64,000 nt of DNA from Streptomyces pinistramenti (GCF_020564935.1 NZ_JAJCXB010000028.1:1-64000); one strand, 5' to 3'. Counted from the first letter of the stretch, positions 8,728 through 18,362 are shown. Numbers and translations: made by a program. The notes: a model not told the origin generated them from the sequence alone.

Positions 8728-9906
8728 GTGACCACCGCCCAGCCCCTGGACGTCCAGCCGACCCCGCTGGCCCTGCTGTTCCTCGGCCGCGAGGCCGACC
8801 CGAAGAGCGAGCGCGGCGTGGAGTGCCCCGGCGACCTGCCGGCCCCGTCCGACCCCGGCCTCGTCGAGCGTGCCCGAGCTGCCAAGGCGAAGCTCGGGGA
8901 CAAGGTCTTCATCCTCGGGCACCACTACCAGCGCGACGAGGTCATCGAGTTCGCCGATGTGACCGGCGACTCCTTCAAGCTCGCGCGGGACGCCGCCGCC
9001 CGGCCGGACGCCGAGTACATCGTCTTCTGCGGCGTGCACTTCATGGCCGAGTCCGCCGACATCCTCACCGGCAACGGCCAGCAGGTGATCCTGCCCGACC
9101 TGGCCGCCGGCTGCTCGATGGCCGACATGGCGAGCGCCGAGCAGGTCGCCGAGTGCTGGGACGTGCTGACCGAGGCCGGGATCGCCGGGCAGGTCGTGCC
9201 CGTCTCGTACATGAACTCGTCGGCCGACATCAAGGCGTTCACCGGCAGGCACGGCGGCACGATCTGCACCTCGTCCAACGCGAAGCGGGCCCTGGACTGG
9301 GCCTTCGAGCAGGGCGACAAGGTGCTGTTCCTGCCCGACCAGCACCTCGGCCGCAACACCGCCGTCCGTGACCTCGGGATGTCCCTGGAGGACTGCGTCG
9401 TCTACAACCCGCACAAGCCGAACGGCGGGCTCACCGCCGAGCAGCTGCGGGACGCCCGGATGATCCTGTGGCGCGGCCACTGCTCGGTGCACGGCCGGTT
9501 CTCGCTGGAGTCGGTGGAGGACGTGCGGGCCCGCATTCCCGGGGTCAACGTCCTCGTCCACCCCGAGTGCAGGCACGAGGTCGTGGCGGCGGCCGACCGC
9601 GTCGGGTCGACCGAGCACATCATCCAGGCGCTGGAGGCCGCACCCGCCGGTTCGAAGTGGGCCATCGGCACCGAGCTGAACCTCGTCCGTCGCCTGGCGA
9701 ACCGTTTCGCCGATCAGGACAAGGAGATCGTCTTCCTCGACAAGACGGTCTGCTTCTGCTCGACGATGAACCGCATCGACCTCCCGCACCTGGTGTGGAC
9801 CCTGGAGTCGCTGGCGGACGGCAAGGTCGTCAACCGCATCGAGGTCGACAAGGAGACCGAGCACTTCGCGAAGCTGGCGCTTGAGCGGATGCTGGCGCTG
9901 CCGTAG
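8728..9906 (+). CDS. nadA: quinolinate synthase
   Basis: Makes quinolinate from iminoaspartate and dihydroxyacetone phosphate in de novo NAD synthesis (392 aa). It has the NadA GHHYQRDEV motif, GCSMADM, the PHKPNGG loop and the [4Fe-4S] cysteines in VFCGVHF, HPECRHE and VCFCSTMN. The GTG at 8728 fits a GAGAGG site 9 nt upstream. The GTG at 8719 is too close to that site, and the GTG at 8659 lies inside a hairpin. No nadB or nadC follows it here. It ends in a 12-bp stem terminator. Confidence 0.95.
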   Translation: MTTAQPLDVQPTPLALLFLGREADPKSERGVECPGDLPAPSDPGLVERARAAKAKLGDKVFILGHHYQRDEVIEFADVTGDSFKLARDAAARPDAEYIVFCGVHFMAESADILTGNGQQVILPDLAAGCSMADMASAEQVAECWDVLTEAGIAGQVVPVSYMNSSADIKAFTGRHGGTICTSSNAKRALDWAFEQGDKVLFLPDQHLGRNTAVRDLGMSLEDCVVYNPHKPNGGLTAEQLRDARMILWRGHCSVHGRFSLESVEDVRARIPGVNVLVHPECRHEVVAAADRVGSTEHIIQALEAAPAGSKWAIGTELNLVRRLANRFADQDKEIVFLDKTVCFCSTMNRIDLPHLVWTLESLADGKVVNRIEVDKETEHFAKLALERMLALP

Positions 9907-9913
9907 CCACCCG

Positions 9914-9956
9914 ACGGGCCGCCGCGTCCCCGAACTCCCGGGAGGCGGCGGCCCGT
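9914..9956 (+). terminator. terminator after nadA
   Basis: Perfect 12-bp stem ACGGGCCGCCGC / GCGGCGGCCCGT, 19-nt loop with further CCCGGG pairing. Confidence 0.75.
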
Positions 9957-10071
9957 TCGTGCACGCAGGCCGGACGAGCGCCGGAATGCGCGCAGCCGTA
10001 GCCACCGTGTGCGCTCCCGACCCCCTCATGGCGGGCCGGACTCCGCGGTGCGCCGAACGGCTGCGAACGCC

Positions 10072-10107
10072 CGATGCCCCCGCGAGTCACGGCTCGCGGG
10101 GGCATCG
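10072..10107 (-). terminator. terminator after the RND transporter gene
   Basis: Perfect 15-bp stem CGATGCCCCCGCGAG / CTCGCGGGGGCATCG with a 6-nt loop, just past the minus-strand stop at 10138. Probably works in both directions. Confidence 0.85.
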
Positions 10108-10137
10108 TTTCCGGCTGGTTCCTTCCGGCGGTGCGGG

Positions 10138-13100
10138 TCAGACGCCCGCGGGCTCCCGGGTGCGGCCGTCCTCCTCGACGGCCGGCGTGCCGGTCTTCCC
10201 GGTGCGCTTGACCGCCTTCTTCTCCGCCCGGCGTTCCTTGCGCAGCTCGATGACCGCGTAGAGCGTCGGGACGAGGAGGAGGGTGAGCAGGGTGGAGGTG
10301 ATCAGGCCACCGATCACGACCACGGCGAGCGGCTGGGAGATGAAGCCTCCGTCGCCGGTGATGGACAGGGCCATCGGCAGCAGCGCCATGATCGTGGCGA
10401 GCGCCGTCATCAGGATCGGGCGGAGCCGGTGCCTGCCGCCCTCGATGACCGCTTCGACGACGCCGTACCCCTGCGCCCGGTACTGGTTGATCAGGTCGAT
10501 CAGCACGATGGCGTTGGTGACGACGATGCCGATCAGCATCAGCATGCCGATCATCGCCGGGACACCCAGCGGGGTGCCGGTGGCCACCAGCAGGCCGATC
10601 GCTCCGGTCGCCGCGAAGGGGATCGAGACGAGCAGGATCAGCGGCTGGACGAGCGACCTGAAGGTGGCCACCAGCAGCATGAAGACGATGGCGATGGCGG
10701 CCAGCATGGCCAGGCCCAGCGAGGAGAACGCCTTGGACTGGTCCTGCGAGAGGCCGCCGATCTCCGCGGTCGCGCCCTGCGGCAGCTTCAGGTCGCCGAT
10801 CTTCTTCTGGAGGTCGGCGGTGACCGCTCCGGTGTTGTCGCCGACCGGCTTGGCGGTGACGGTCGCCGCGCGGGCGCCGTCGATCCGGGTCATCTGGACC
10901 GGTCCGGGGACCGTCTTGACGGTGGCGATGTCGCCGAGCCCGACCGGGCCGCCCGGCGTCGGGATGTCCAGCGCCTTCAACTCGGCGAGGGTGGTGGCCG
11001 GGTGGGCCGCCTTGATGACGACGTCGCGCTCGGTGTCGTCCAGGACCGCCTTGCCGCTGGTGGTGCCCTGCACGGCCTGGGCGACGGCGGCGCCGAGCGT
11101 GGCCTGGGTGTAACCGGCCGCCGCCGCCTTGGCGTTGGCGGTGACGGAGATCCTGGGCACGCTCTGCGAGAGGTCGCTCTGGACGTCGGTGACGTCGTCG
11201 ATGCCCGCCACCGCGGCCTTGACCTTGTCGGCCGCCTCCTTGAGTACGTCCGCGTCACCGGCCTTGACGATCACGCTCAGGTTCTGGCTGCCGAAGCCGC
11301 CGCCCGCGGTGACGGTGGTCTCGCCGATGCCCTTGCCGAGCTTGTCCAGGCCCTTGCGCAGTTCGCCGGTGACCTGGTCGGAGTCCGCGTCGTCCGCCAG
11401 CTTCACCTGGTACGACGCCTGGTTGCTGCCGCTGCCGCCGCCGAACGCCGCCATCATGCCGGACGAGCCGACGGTGACCTGGTAGTCCTCGACCGCGTCC
11501 GTGCCGGCCAGCAGCTTCTCGACCTTCTTGGCCTGCGCGTCGGCCGCGTCCAGGCTGGTGCCCGGCTTCAGCTCCTGCTTGATGCTGAGGGTGTCCTGGC
11601 TGCCCTGGTCGAGGAAGTTGGTCTTCAGCAGCGGGCCCATGCCGAAGGTGCCGAGCAGGATGACGACGGCGATGACCACGCTGGTGACCCGGCGGCGGGT
11701 CGCGAAGCGCAGCACCGGCACGTACAGGCGCTGCAGCGGGCTGCGCGCCTCCTTCTCCTCGGCCTTGCGGCGCAGTTCCTCCGGGTCGCTGCCCTCGGGG
11801 ATCTTCGGGGCGCGCAGGAACCAGTACGACAGGACCGGCACGACCGTCAGGGAGACCAGCAGCGAGGACAGCAGGGCGACCGCGACGGTCAGCGAGAAGG
11901 AGCCGAACAGGGCGCCCACCATGCCGCCGACCACGCCGATCGGGAGGAAGACCGCGACGGTGGTGAGGGTGGACGAGGTGATCGCGCCGGATACCTCGCG
12001 GACCGCGCTGAGGATGGCCTCGCGGCGCTCCTCGCCGTAGCCCAGGTGCCGTTTGATGTTCTCCAGGACGACGATGGAGTCGTCCACGACGCGGCCGATC
12101 GCGATGGTCAGCGCGCCGAGGGTGAGCATGTTGAGGGAGAGGTCGCCGGTCCACAGCACGATCAGCGTGATGACGACCGAGAGCGGGATGGAGACCGCGG
12201 TCACCAGCGTCGAGCGCAGGCTGAGCAGGAAGAGCAGGATGACGACGACGGCCATGATCAGGCCGAGCAGACCCTCGGTGGTCAGCGACTCGATCGACTT
12301 GGAGACGGCGGGGCCCTGATCCGAGACGATCGTGACCTGTGCCTTGCCGAGGTCCTGGCGGATCTTCGGGAGCTTGTCCTTGACCGCGTCGGAGATGGCG
12401 ACGGCGCTGCCGTCCTGGTCCATCGTCACGGAAACGGACAGGCTGCGCTCGCCGTTGGTGCGGGTCAGCGAGGTCGGGGTGGCCGACTCCTGCTTGACGG
12501 TGGCCACGTCGCCGAGCCGGACGGCGTGGCCCGCGCCCGCGCCGCCGGCCGCGGGCGCCGGGGCGATGTTCAGGTCCTTGATCTGCTGGACGGACGTGAA
12601 GCCCGCGCCGACCTGGACCGTCTTGTTCCGGCCGTCCTCGGCGAACGAGCCGGCCGGCACCGACGTGCCGCCGGCCTCCAGCGCCTGCCCGAGCGCGGAC
12701 GCGGACAGTCCGGCCGCGGCGAGCTTCTTGTCGTCGGGGGTGACGGCGACGATGCGGTCCTGGACGCCGCTGACGCTCACCTGCCCGACGCCGTCGATGT
12801 TCTTCAGGTCCGGCACGACGCTGCGGTTCAGCTTGTCGGCGAGCGTCTGCTGGTCCTGGTCGGCGGAGGACACGGCGAGGACGACGGTGGGAAGGTCGTC
12901 CGTCGAACCGGCCACGACCTGCGGGTCGACGTCCTTGGGCAGCTTGGCGCGGGCCCGGTTGACGGCCTGCTGGACGTCGGCGACCAGCGTCTTGGAGTCG
13001 TTGCCGTAGTCGAACTGCGCCATCACGACGCCCGAGCCCTCGCTCGCCGTCGAGGTGACGCCCTTGATGCCGTCGACCGCCTGGATACCGTCCTCCAGCG

Positions 13101-13299
13101 GCTCGATCACCTGCTTCTCGACGACGTCGGGCGAGGCTCCCTGGTACGGCGCCATCACGGACACCATGGGGAGATCGATGGAGGGCAGGAGCTGCTGCTT
13201 GAGCTGCGGGATCGCGATGGCGCCGAAGGCGAGCGCGACGACCGCCATCAGGGCTATCAGGCCCCGTTGTACGAGGCTGAGACGGGACAGCCAGGCCAT
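10138..13299 (-). CDS. RND-family efflux transporter permease (HAE1/AcrB-like)
   Basis: A 1053-aa inner-membrane transporter with the AcrB layout: a first helix at MAWLSRLSLVQRGLIAL, a large extracytoplasmic porter domain, helices 2-6, a second porter domain, and helices 8-12. The proton-relay motif of helix 4 is present as RVVDDSIVVLENI. The C-terminal tail is basic and short. No membrane-fusion protein or outer channel is encoded nearby, as usual for Gram-positive RND pumps. The ATG at 13299 was chosen because the transmembrane start is there; the longer frame adds a low-complexity leader. A response regulator and kinase lie just upstream on the same strand and could control it; the substrate is unknown. 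Confidence 0.92.
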   Translation of the reverse strand: MAWLSRLSLVQRGLIALMAVVALAFGAIAIPQLKQQLLPSIDLPMVSVMAPYQGASPDVVEKQVIEPLEDGIQAVDGIKGVTSTASEGSGVVMAQFDYGNDSKTLVADVQQAVNRARAKLPKDVDPQVVAGSTDDLPTVVLAVSSADQDQQTLADKLNRSVVPDLKNIDGVGQVSVSGVQDRIVAVTPDDKKLAAAGLSASALGQALEAGGTSVPAGSFAEDGRNKTVQVGAGFTSVQQIKDLNIAPAPAAGGAGAGHAVRLGDVATVKQESATPTSLTRTNGERSLSVSVTMDQDGSAVAISDAVKDKLPKIRQDLGKAQVTIVSDQGPAVSKSIESLTTEGLLGLIMAVVVILLFLLSLRSTLVTAVSIPLSVVITLIVLWTGDLSLNMLTLGALTIAIGRVVDDSIVVLENIKRHLGYGEERREAILSAVREVSGAITSSTLTTVAVFLPIGVVGGMVGALFGSFSLTVAVALLSSLLVSLTVVPVLSYWFLRAPKIPEGSDPEELRRKAEEKEARSPLQRLYVPVLRFATRRRVTSVVIAVVILLGTFGMGPLLKTNFLDQGSQDTLSIKQELKPGTSLDAADAQAKKVEKLLAGTDAVEDYQVTVGSSGMMAAFGGGSGSNQASYQVKLADDADSDQVTGELRKGLDKLGKGIGETTVTAGGGFGSQNLSVIVKAGDADVLKEAADKVKAAVAGIDDVTDVQSDLSQSVPRISVTANAKAAAAGYTQATLGAAVAQAVQGTTSGKAVLDDTERDVVIKAAHPATTLAELKALDIPTPGGPVGLGDIATVKTVPGPVQMTRIDGARAATVTAKPVGDNTGAVTADLQKKIGDLKLPQGATAEIGGLSQDQSKAFSSLGLAMLAAIAIVFMLLVATFRSLVQPLILLVSIPFAATGAIGLLVATGTPLGVPAMIGMLMLIGIVVTNAIVLIDLINQYRAQGYGVVEAVIEGGRHRLRPILMTALATIMALLPMALSITGDGGFISQPLAVVVIGGLITSTLLTLLLVPTLYAVIELRKERRAEKKAVKRTGKTGTPAVEEDGRTREPAGV

Positions 13300-13452
13300 G
13301 GGTGGGGTCTCTCTTCTGTTCTGAAAAGGTCGGCGGGAGGGCACCGGGATGCCCACCTCTACCTTCGGCCATGGCCTGGCCGGTTTTCCTCGCTCGCAGG
13401 TCGGTTTCCGCTCACCGGCTCGTACAGCGTTCGGAGTACGGGGTCCGCGCCC

Positions 13453-14139
13453 TCACTGCACCCGTGGGCGTACGAGCCCGGTTTCGTACGCAATGACCAC
13501 CAACTGGGCCCGGTCGCGGGCGCCGAGCTTGGCCATCGCACGGTTCACATGGGTCTTCACCGTCAGCGGGCTGACCGCCAGCTGCTCGGCGATCCCGTCG
13601 TTGGACAGGCCGCCCGCGACCAGCACCAGGACCTCCCGCTCCCGGCCGGTCAGGCTCGCCAGCCGCTCGGCGCCCGCACCCCCCGGGCCGCTCGCGCTCG
13701 AACCCTCGCCCTGCGCAAGGAACTTGGCGATCAGACCCTTGGTCGCCACCGGGGACAGCAGCGCCTCGCCGGCCGCCGCGATCCGGATCGCGCCGATCAG
13801 TTCGTCGGGCTCGGCGCCCTTGCCGAGGAAGCCGCTGGCGCCCGCCCGCAGCGACTGCACGACGTAGTCGTCCACCTCGAACGTCGTCAGGATCACCACC
13901 CGTACGCCGGTCAGCTGCGGATCCTCGCTGATCATGCGGGTGGCGGCGAAACCGTCGACGCCTGGCATCCGGATGTCCATCAGGACCACGTCGGGCGCGG
14001 CCGTGCGGGCCAACTCGTACGCCTGGGCGCCGTCGGACGCCTCGCCGACCACCTCCATGTCCGGCTCGGAGTCGACGAGAACCTTGAACGCGCTGCGCAG
14101 CAGCGTCTGGTCGTCGGCGAGCAGCACCTTGATCGTCAT
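13453..14139 (-). CDS. NarL/LuxR-family response regulator
   Basis: Receiver domain (1-120) with acidic pocket D9/D10, phosphoacceptor D55 in VLMDIRMPG and the conserved Lys in GFLGKGAE, followed by a LuxR-type helix-turn-helix (LTGREREVLVLVAGGLSN..., residues about 160-225). Its start overlaps the stop of the histidine kinase gene by 4 nt, so the two form a two-component pair. The RND transporter gene starts 153 bp downstream and may be a target. Confidence 0.95.
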   Translation of the reverse strand: MTIKVLLADDQTLLRSAFKVLVDSEPDMEVVGEASDGAQAYELARTAAPDVVLMDIRMPGVDGFAATRMISEDPQLTGVRVVILTTFEVDDYVVQSLRAGASGFLGKGAEPDELIGAIRIAAAGEALLSPVATKGLIAKFLAQGEGSSASGPGGAGAERLASLTGREREVLVLVAGGLSNDGIAEQLAVSPLTVKTHVNRAMAKLGARDRAQLVVIAYETGLVRPRVQ

Positions 14140-15428
14140 GTCGTCGACTCTCCCGTACGGGCGGTGTGCAGGGGAAGCGTCACCCGCACCTGGAAACCTC
14201 CGGCGGCCCGCGGCTCCGTCACGACCGTGCCGCGCAGCGCGTGGACCCGCTCGCGCATCCCGATCAGGCCGTGGCCGCCGCCGCTCTCCTGCCGGGCGGC
14301 GCCCGCTTCCCGGGCGCCGGGCCCGGAACGGCGGTGGGGCACGGCGGGGCGCCCGGCGCCGTCGTCGAGCACGGTCACCGTCAGCGTGGCCTCGGTGCGG
14401 ACGATGCGGACGGTCGCCCGCGCGCCGGCACCCGCGTGCTTGTGGACGTTGGTCAGCGCCTCCTGGACGACGCGGTAGGCGGTGAGGTCGACCGAAGCGG
14501 GCAGCCCCTGGGGGGTCTGCGGCGCCTCCAGGTCGACGGGGAGTCCGGCGCGGGTGAAGCCGTCGATGAGCTGGTCCAGGACGCCGAGCCCCGGCGCGGG
14601 TTCGGTCGGGGCCGTGGGGTCGTCGGACTGGCGCAACAGGCCGACGGTGGCGCGCAGTTCGTCGAGCGCCGACCTGGACGCCTCACGGACGTGCGCCAGC
14701 GCCTGCTTGGCCTGATCGGGGCGGCTGTCCATGACGTGGGACGCGACCCCGGCCTGGACGTTGACCAGCGCGATGTGGTGCGCGACGACATCGTGCAGTT
14801 CGCGGGCGATCCGCATCCGCTCCTCGGCGACCCGGCGCCCGGCCTCCTCCTCGCGGGTCCGCTCGGCGCGTTCGGCACGCTCGCGGATGGCGTCGATGTA
14901 GGCGCGGCGGCTGCGCACCGCGTCGCCCGCGGCGGCCGCCATGCCCGTCCAGGCGAAGATCGCGAGGTTTTCCTGGGCGTACCAGGGGCGCGGCCCGCAG
15001 AGCATCGCGGCCGCGGTCAGCACGACGACGGTCAGGGCGCCGAGCCGCCAGGTGGTGGGGCGGTCGGTGTGCGCGGCGAGGGTGAACAGCGCGACGACGG
15101 CGGCCGCGACGACCGGCGCGCGCGGTGCGGACGTCTGGCCGACCAGCTGGGCGATGGTCAGCACTCCGGCCGCGGCGAGCACCGTACGGGGGAACCGGCG
15201 GCGGGCGACCAGGGGGATGCAGGCGAGTGCGGCGAGCACGAGGGTGGTGGGGGACAGCTCGCGGTCGAAGCGCGGGCCGTTCGGGCGGTGCAGCTCGGCC
15301 ACCGCGCCGACCAGGATCGCCGCGAAGACGCACCCGGCCACGACGGCGTCGAACGCCAGCGGATGCGTCCGGTGCCAGCGCAGGCGGCCGCCGCGCCGCG
15401 CGTCCTGGCCGGGGTCGAGTGAGGTCAC
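14136..15428 (-). CDS. two-component sensor histidine kinase (HisKA_3 type)
   Basis: A 430-aa NarX/DesK-like kinase. The N-terminal half has several membrane helices (about residues 25-165) with little extracellular sequence, so the signal is likely sensed in or near the membrane. The dimerisation/phosphoacceptor motif is RELHDVVAHHIALVNVQAG (about 205-225), followed by an HATPase domain with DDGAGRP and GGHGLIGMRERV. Start ATG at 15428; the next gene is the overlapping response regulator. A terminator hairpin upstream isolates it from pspAA. Confidence 0.94.
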   Translation of the reverse strand: MTSLDPGQDARRGGRLRWHRTHPLAFDAVVAGCVFAAILVGAVAELHRPNGPRFDRELSPTTLVLAALACIPLVARRRFPRTVLAAAGVLTIAQLVGQTSAPRAPVVAAAVVALFTLAAHTDRPTTWRLGALTVVVLTAAAMLCGPRPWYAQENLAIFAWTGMAAAAGDAVRSRRAYIDAIRERAERAERTREEEAGRRVAEERMRIARELHDVVAHHIALVNVQAGVASHVMDSRPDQAKQALAHVREASRSALDELRATVGLLRQSDDPTAPTEPAPGLGVLDQLIDGFTRAGLPVDLEAPQTPQGLPASVDLTAYRVVQEALTNVHKHAGAGARATVRIVRTEATLTVTVLDDGAGRPAVPHRRSGPGAREAGAARQESGGGHGLIGMRERVHALRGTVVTEPRAAGGFQVRVTLPLHTARTGESTT

Positions 15429-15442
15429 GAGAGCAAACGGTA

Positions 15443-15473
15443 GCGCCCCGGCTCCGTGAGGGAGCCGGGGCGC
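15443..15473 (-). terminator. terminator between pspAA and the histidine kinase gene
   Basis: Perfect 13-bp stem GCGCCCCGGCTCC / GGAGCCGGGGCGC with a GTGAG loop, lying after the pspAA stop and before the kinase start on the minus strand. Confidence 0.8.
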
Positions 15474-15544
15474 CGTCCGCCGTGCGCTGGAGTGGCGGCG
15501 GGTTCCGGGCCGGCCTGCCGCGGTGCGGTCACCGGCCCGGCCGT

Positions 15545-15823
15545 TCAGCCGGGGATGAGGCCGTCGTCGCTGAGCATCTCCCGGACCTCGTCGAGCGTGG
15601 CCTCGGGAGCCGGCAGGATCAGCTCGGACGGCTCCAGGGAGTCGTCGGGCAGCGGCGTGCCCAGCCGGCGCACCGCGTCGAGCAGTGCGGCCAGGGTGGC
15701 GCGGAAGCCGTCCTCGTCGCCGCTCTCCATCTCGTCGAGCAGCGCGTCGTCCAGCTTGTTCAGCTCGGTGAAGTGGGCATCGTCCAGCTTCACCTGCCCC
15801 TCCCCCATGATCCGTACGATCAC
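15545..15823 (-). CDS. pspAA: PspA-associated protein PspAA
   Basis: A 92-aa acidic soluble protein beginning MIVRIMGEGQVKLDD, the typical start of the actinobacterial PspAA domain family that accompanies PspA. No signal peptide or membrane helix. It lies 57 nt behind pspA on the same strand, so the two are probably co-transcribed. Predicted partner of PspA in the envelope-stress response. Confidence 0.85.
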   Translation of the reverse strand: MIVRIMGEGQVKLDDAHFTELNKLDDALLDEMESGDEDGFRATLAALLDAVRRLGTPLPDDSLEPSELILPAPEATLDEVREMLSDDGLIPG

Positions 15824-15880
15824 GACGGTCTCCCTCGGTCCGGTCCGGCGATTTTTTGTGAGGCTAACCGCCGGTGCGGG

Positions 15881-16678
15881 TCACTGCTTGTCGAAACGCG
15901 GCTGGTCCTGCTTCGGCGCGGGCTGCCCCTGGCCGCCCTGGCCGCCCTCGATGGCCTGCTGGCCCGCGGACGGGCCGCCGGCCAGTTCGGCCTTCATCCG
16001 CTGGAGTTCCAGCTCGACGTCGGTGCCACCGGAGAGCCGGTCCAGCTCGGCGGTGATGTCGTCCTTGGCCATGCCGGTCGGGTCGTCCAGGGCGCCCGAT
16101 GCCAGCAGTTCGTCGATCGCGCCGGCCCGCGCCTGCATCTGCGCGGTCTTGTCCTCGGCCCGCTCGATGGCCATGCCGACGTCGCCCATCTCCTCGGAGA
16201 TGCCGGAGAACGCCTCGCCGATCCGGGTCTGCGCCTGGGCCGCGGTGTACGTGGCCTTGATGGTCTCCTTCTTCGTGCGGAAGGCGTCGACCTTGGCCTG
16301 CAGCCGCTGCGCGGCGAGGGTGAGCTTCTCCTCCTCGCCCTGCAGGGTCTGGTGCTGCGACTCCAGGTCCGTGACCTGCTGCTGCAGCGCACTGCGGCGG
16401 GACAGCGCCTCGCGGGCGAGGTCCTCCCGGCCGAGCGCGAGGGCCTTGCGCCCCTGGTCCTCCAGCTTGGAGGACTGGCCCTGGAGCTGGTTGAGCTGCA
16501 GCTCCAGGCGCTTGCGGGAGGTCGCCACGTCGGCGACGCCCCGGCGTACCTTCTGAAGCAGCTCCAGCTGCTTCTGGTACGAGTAATCGAGGGTCTCGCG
16601 CGGATCCTCGGCCCGGTCCAGGGCCTTGTTGGCCTTCGCGCGGAAGATCATCCCCATCCGCTTCATGACACCGCTCAT
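15881..16678 (-). CDS. pspA: PspA/IM30 (phage-shock) family protein
   Basis: Peripheral membrane-maintenance protein (265 aa). Starts MSGVMKRMGMIFRAKANKALDRAEDP, followed by the long alpha-helical coiled coil of the family (about residues 25-220, heptad-like Gln/Leu/Glu runs such as QLNQLQGQSSKLEDQ), and then a Gly/Gln/Pro-rich tail ending PRFDKQ. The ATG at 16678 was preferred over 16666 because AAGGGGG stands about 12 nt upstream. A longer frame to 16732 is not supported. It is upstream of pspAA, with its own promoter presumed in the 16679-16961 gap between divergent genes. Confidence 0.92.
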   Translation of the reverse strand: MSGVMKRMGMIFRAKANKALDRAEDPRETLDYSYQKQLELLQKVRRGVADVATSRKRLELQLNQLQGQSSKLEDQGRKALALGREDLAREALSRRSALQQQVTDLESQHQTLQGEEEKLTLAAQRLQAKVDAFRTKKETIKATYTAAQAQTRIGEAFSGISEEMGDVGMAIERAEDKTAQMQARAGAIDELLASGALDDPTGMAKDDITAELDRLSGGTDVELELQRMKAELAGGPSAGQQAIEGGQGGQGQPAPKQDQPRFDKQ

Positions 16679-16961
16679 GGGCCTCGCGCGCCCCCTTCTG
16701 ACCGAGTTACATCGGGCTTGGCTCCAGCACACCTACAGACCCCACACTACGGGCCCTGGTTCCATTACCGCACTGTTCGGACCCGGATGCGCTCCTCCTC
16801 CAGGACGATCGGTTCTCCGGCGCAGGGAGTAGAACGTGCCCCCAGGAGCGTCATCCGGTCCGCTCTGTCCCGGTACGGCACCCGTACGGGGCGGACTCCG
16901 TTGCCGGATCGTGCCCCTCGGACCGTCGGCTGTGCCCGCCGACCCCGTACCCTTGGGTGTT

Positions 16962-17558
16962 GTGTTCCGAAGCCGTTCGAAGGATGAGCAGGCCGCGACC
17001 GCCAAGGTGACCGCGGACCAGCCCCAGCAGCCCCGCGATCCGCAGGCCCCCAAAGGCCGCCCGACGCCGAAGCGCAGCGACGCCCAGTCGCAGCGCCGCT
17101 CGCGTGCGCATACGCCGACCAACCGCAAGGAGGCGTCGAAGGCCCAGCGAGAGGCCCGCCGTGCCGACATGGCCAAGCAGCGCGAGGCCATGGCCAGTGG
17201 GGACGAGCGCTATCTGCCCGTCCGCGACAAGGGTCCGGTGCGCAGGTTCGCCCGTGACTTCGTCGACTCGCGCTGGTGCGTCGCCGAGTTCTTCCTGCCG
17301 ATGGCCGTGATCATCCTGGTGCTCACCATGGTGCGGGTGCCGCAGATCCAGAACATCGCGCTGCTGCTCTGGCTCGTGATCATCGTGCTGATCGTGCTGG
17401 ACTCGATCGCCATCTGGATCCGGCTGGGCAAGCGGCTCCAGGAGCGCTTCCCGCAGGAGAACCTCAAGGGCGTCAAGGCGTACGCGGTGATGCGCACCCT
17501 CCAGATGCGCCGGCTGCGGCTGCCCAAGCCGCAGGTCAAGCGCGGAGAGCGGCCCTGA
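16962..17558 (+). CDS. DUF3043 membrane protein
   Basis: A 198-aa protein starting MFRSRSKDEQ (GTG at 16962), with a highly charged, Lys/Arg/Gln-rich cytoplasmic N-terminal half and two adjacent membrane helices (about residues 103-145: FFLPMAVIILVLTMV and IALLLWLVIIVLIVLDSI), then the conserved tail MRRLRLPKPQVKRGERP. This is the actinobacterial DUF3043 family of unknown function. Its TGA overlaps the likely start of the next gene. Confidence 0.9.
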   Translation: MFRSRSKDEQAATAKVTADQPQQPRDPQAPKGRPTPKRSDAQSQRRSRAHTPTNRKEASKAQREARRADMAKQREAMASGDERYLPVRDKGPVRRFARDFVDSRWCVAEFFLPMAVIILVLTMVRVPQIQNIALLLWLVIIVLIVLDSIAIWIRLGKRLQERFPQENLKGVKAYAVMRTLQMRRLRLPKPQVKRGERP

Positions 17559-18343
17559 CCGCGACCGAGGCCGGGCCTGCGGAGCAGGTCGAAGGACGGC
17601 CGGGCGCGCCCGCGGGTGTGCCGGGGAGCGTGGGTCAGGAGCTGGTCGCGCGGCAGGTCGAGGAGCAGATCGCCGCGCGCTTCCCCGTGGGGCAGCGGCT
17701 GCGGGTGCTGGACGCCGGTGCCGGCGACGGCGTCCAGGCGCTGCGGCTGGCCCGCGCGGGTCATCACGTCACGGGCCTGGAGTCCGACCCGGCGGCGCTG
17801 GCGCGGGTCCGTGCGGTGCTGGCCGGTGAGCCGGACGGCATCCGCGAGCGGGTGCGGCTGGTCGAGGCCGACGGCCGGGATACCGGTGTGCACTTCCTGC
17901 CCGGCTCGTTCGACGTCGTGCTCTGCCACGGCGTGCTGAGCGACGCCAAGGACCCGGACGCGCTGCTGGCGGGACTGGCCCGGGTGCTGGCCCCCGGCGG
18001 GCTGCTGTCCCTGGTCGTGCGGAACGCCGACGCGGCCGCGATGCGCCCCGGCCTCGCGGGCGACTGGAACGCCGCGCTCGCGGCCCTCGACTCCCCCGCG
18101 CGGGCCGGCCGGCTGGACGCGCTGACCACGACGCTCGCCGGGATCGGGGCGCCGCTCCAGGGCTGGTACGGCGTGCGGGTCTTCAGCGGCGCGGCGGACG
18201 GGGACCGGATTCCGGCCCAGGGCGGTCCTGACGCCGCCCGCAGGCGGGAGCTGCTGCTGGCCGCCGAGGACCGTGCCGGGCGCACCGATCCGTACCGCGC
18301 GGTCGCCGGGCAGCTGCACCTGTGCGGGGTCCGGGGCGGCTGA
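17555..18343 (+). CDS. class I SAM-dependent methyltransferase
   Basis: A 262-aa methyltransferase with a Rossmann SAM-binding motif VLDAGAGDGVQAL (about residues 50-62), an acidic residue after strand 2 (GLESDP), and a post-motif VVLCHGVLSDAKDPDALLAGLARVLAPGG typical of family 11/25 enzymes. The substrate is unknown. I chose a CTG start overlapping the DUF3043 stop (CTGA) because GGAGAG lies 5 nt upstream. The next in-frame GTGs are at 17618 and 17630, with poorer ribosome sites, so the start is uncertain. Confidence 0.8.
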   Translation: MTATEAGPAEQVEGRPGAPAGVPGSVGQELVARQVEEQIAARFPVGQRLRVLDAGAGDGVQALRLARAGHHVTGLESDPAALARVRAVLAGEPDGIRERVRLVEADGRDTGVHFLPGSFDVVLCHGVLSDAKDPDALLAGLARVLAPGGLLSLVVRNADAAAMRPGLAGDWNAALAALDSPARAGRLDALTTTLAGIGAPLQGWYGVRVFSGAADGDRIPAQGGPDAARRRELLLAAEDRAGRTDPYRAVAGQLHLCGVRGG

Positions 18344-18362
18344 CGCTCCCCCGATCGCACGA

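Noticed and set aside
10009..14478. A 1489-codon open frame on the plus strand
   Set aside because: It runs antisense to the RND transporter, response regulator and part of the kinase, all of which have clear family motifs. Its product is Arg/Gly/Asp-rich low-complexity sequence, a normal effect of high-GC third positions.
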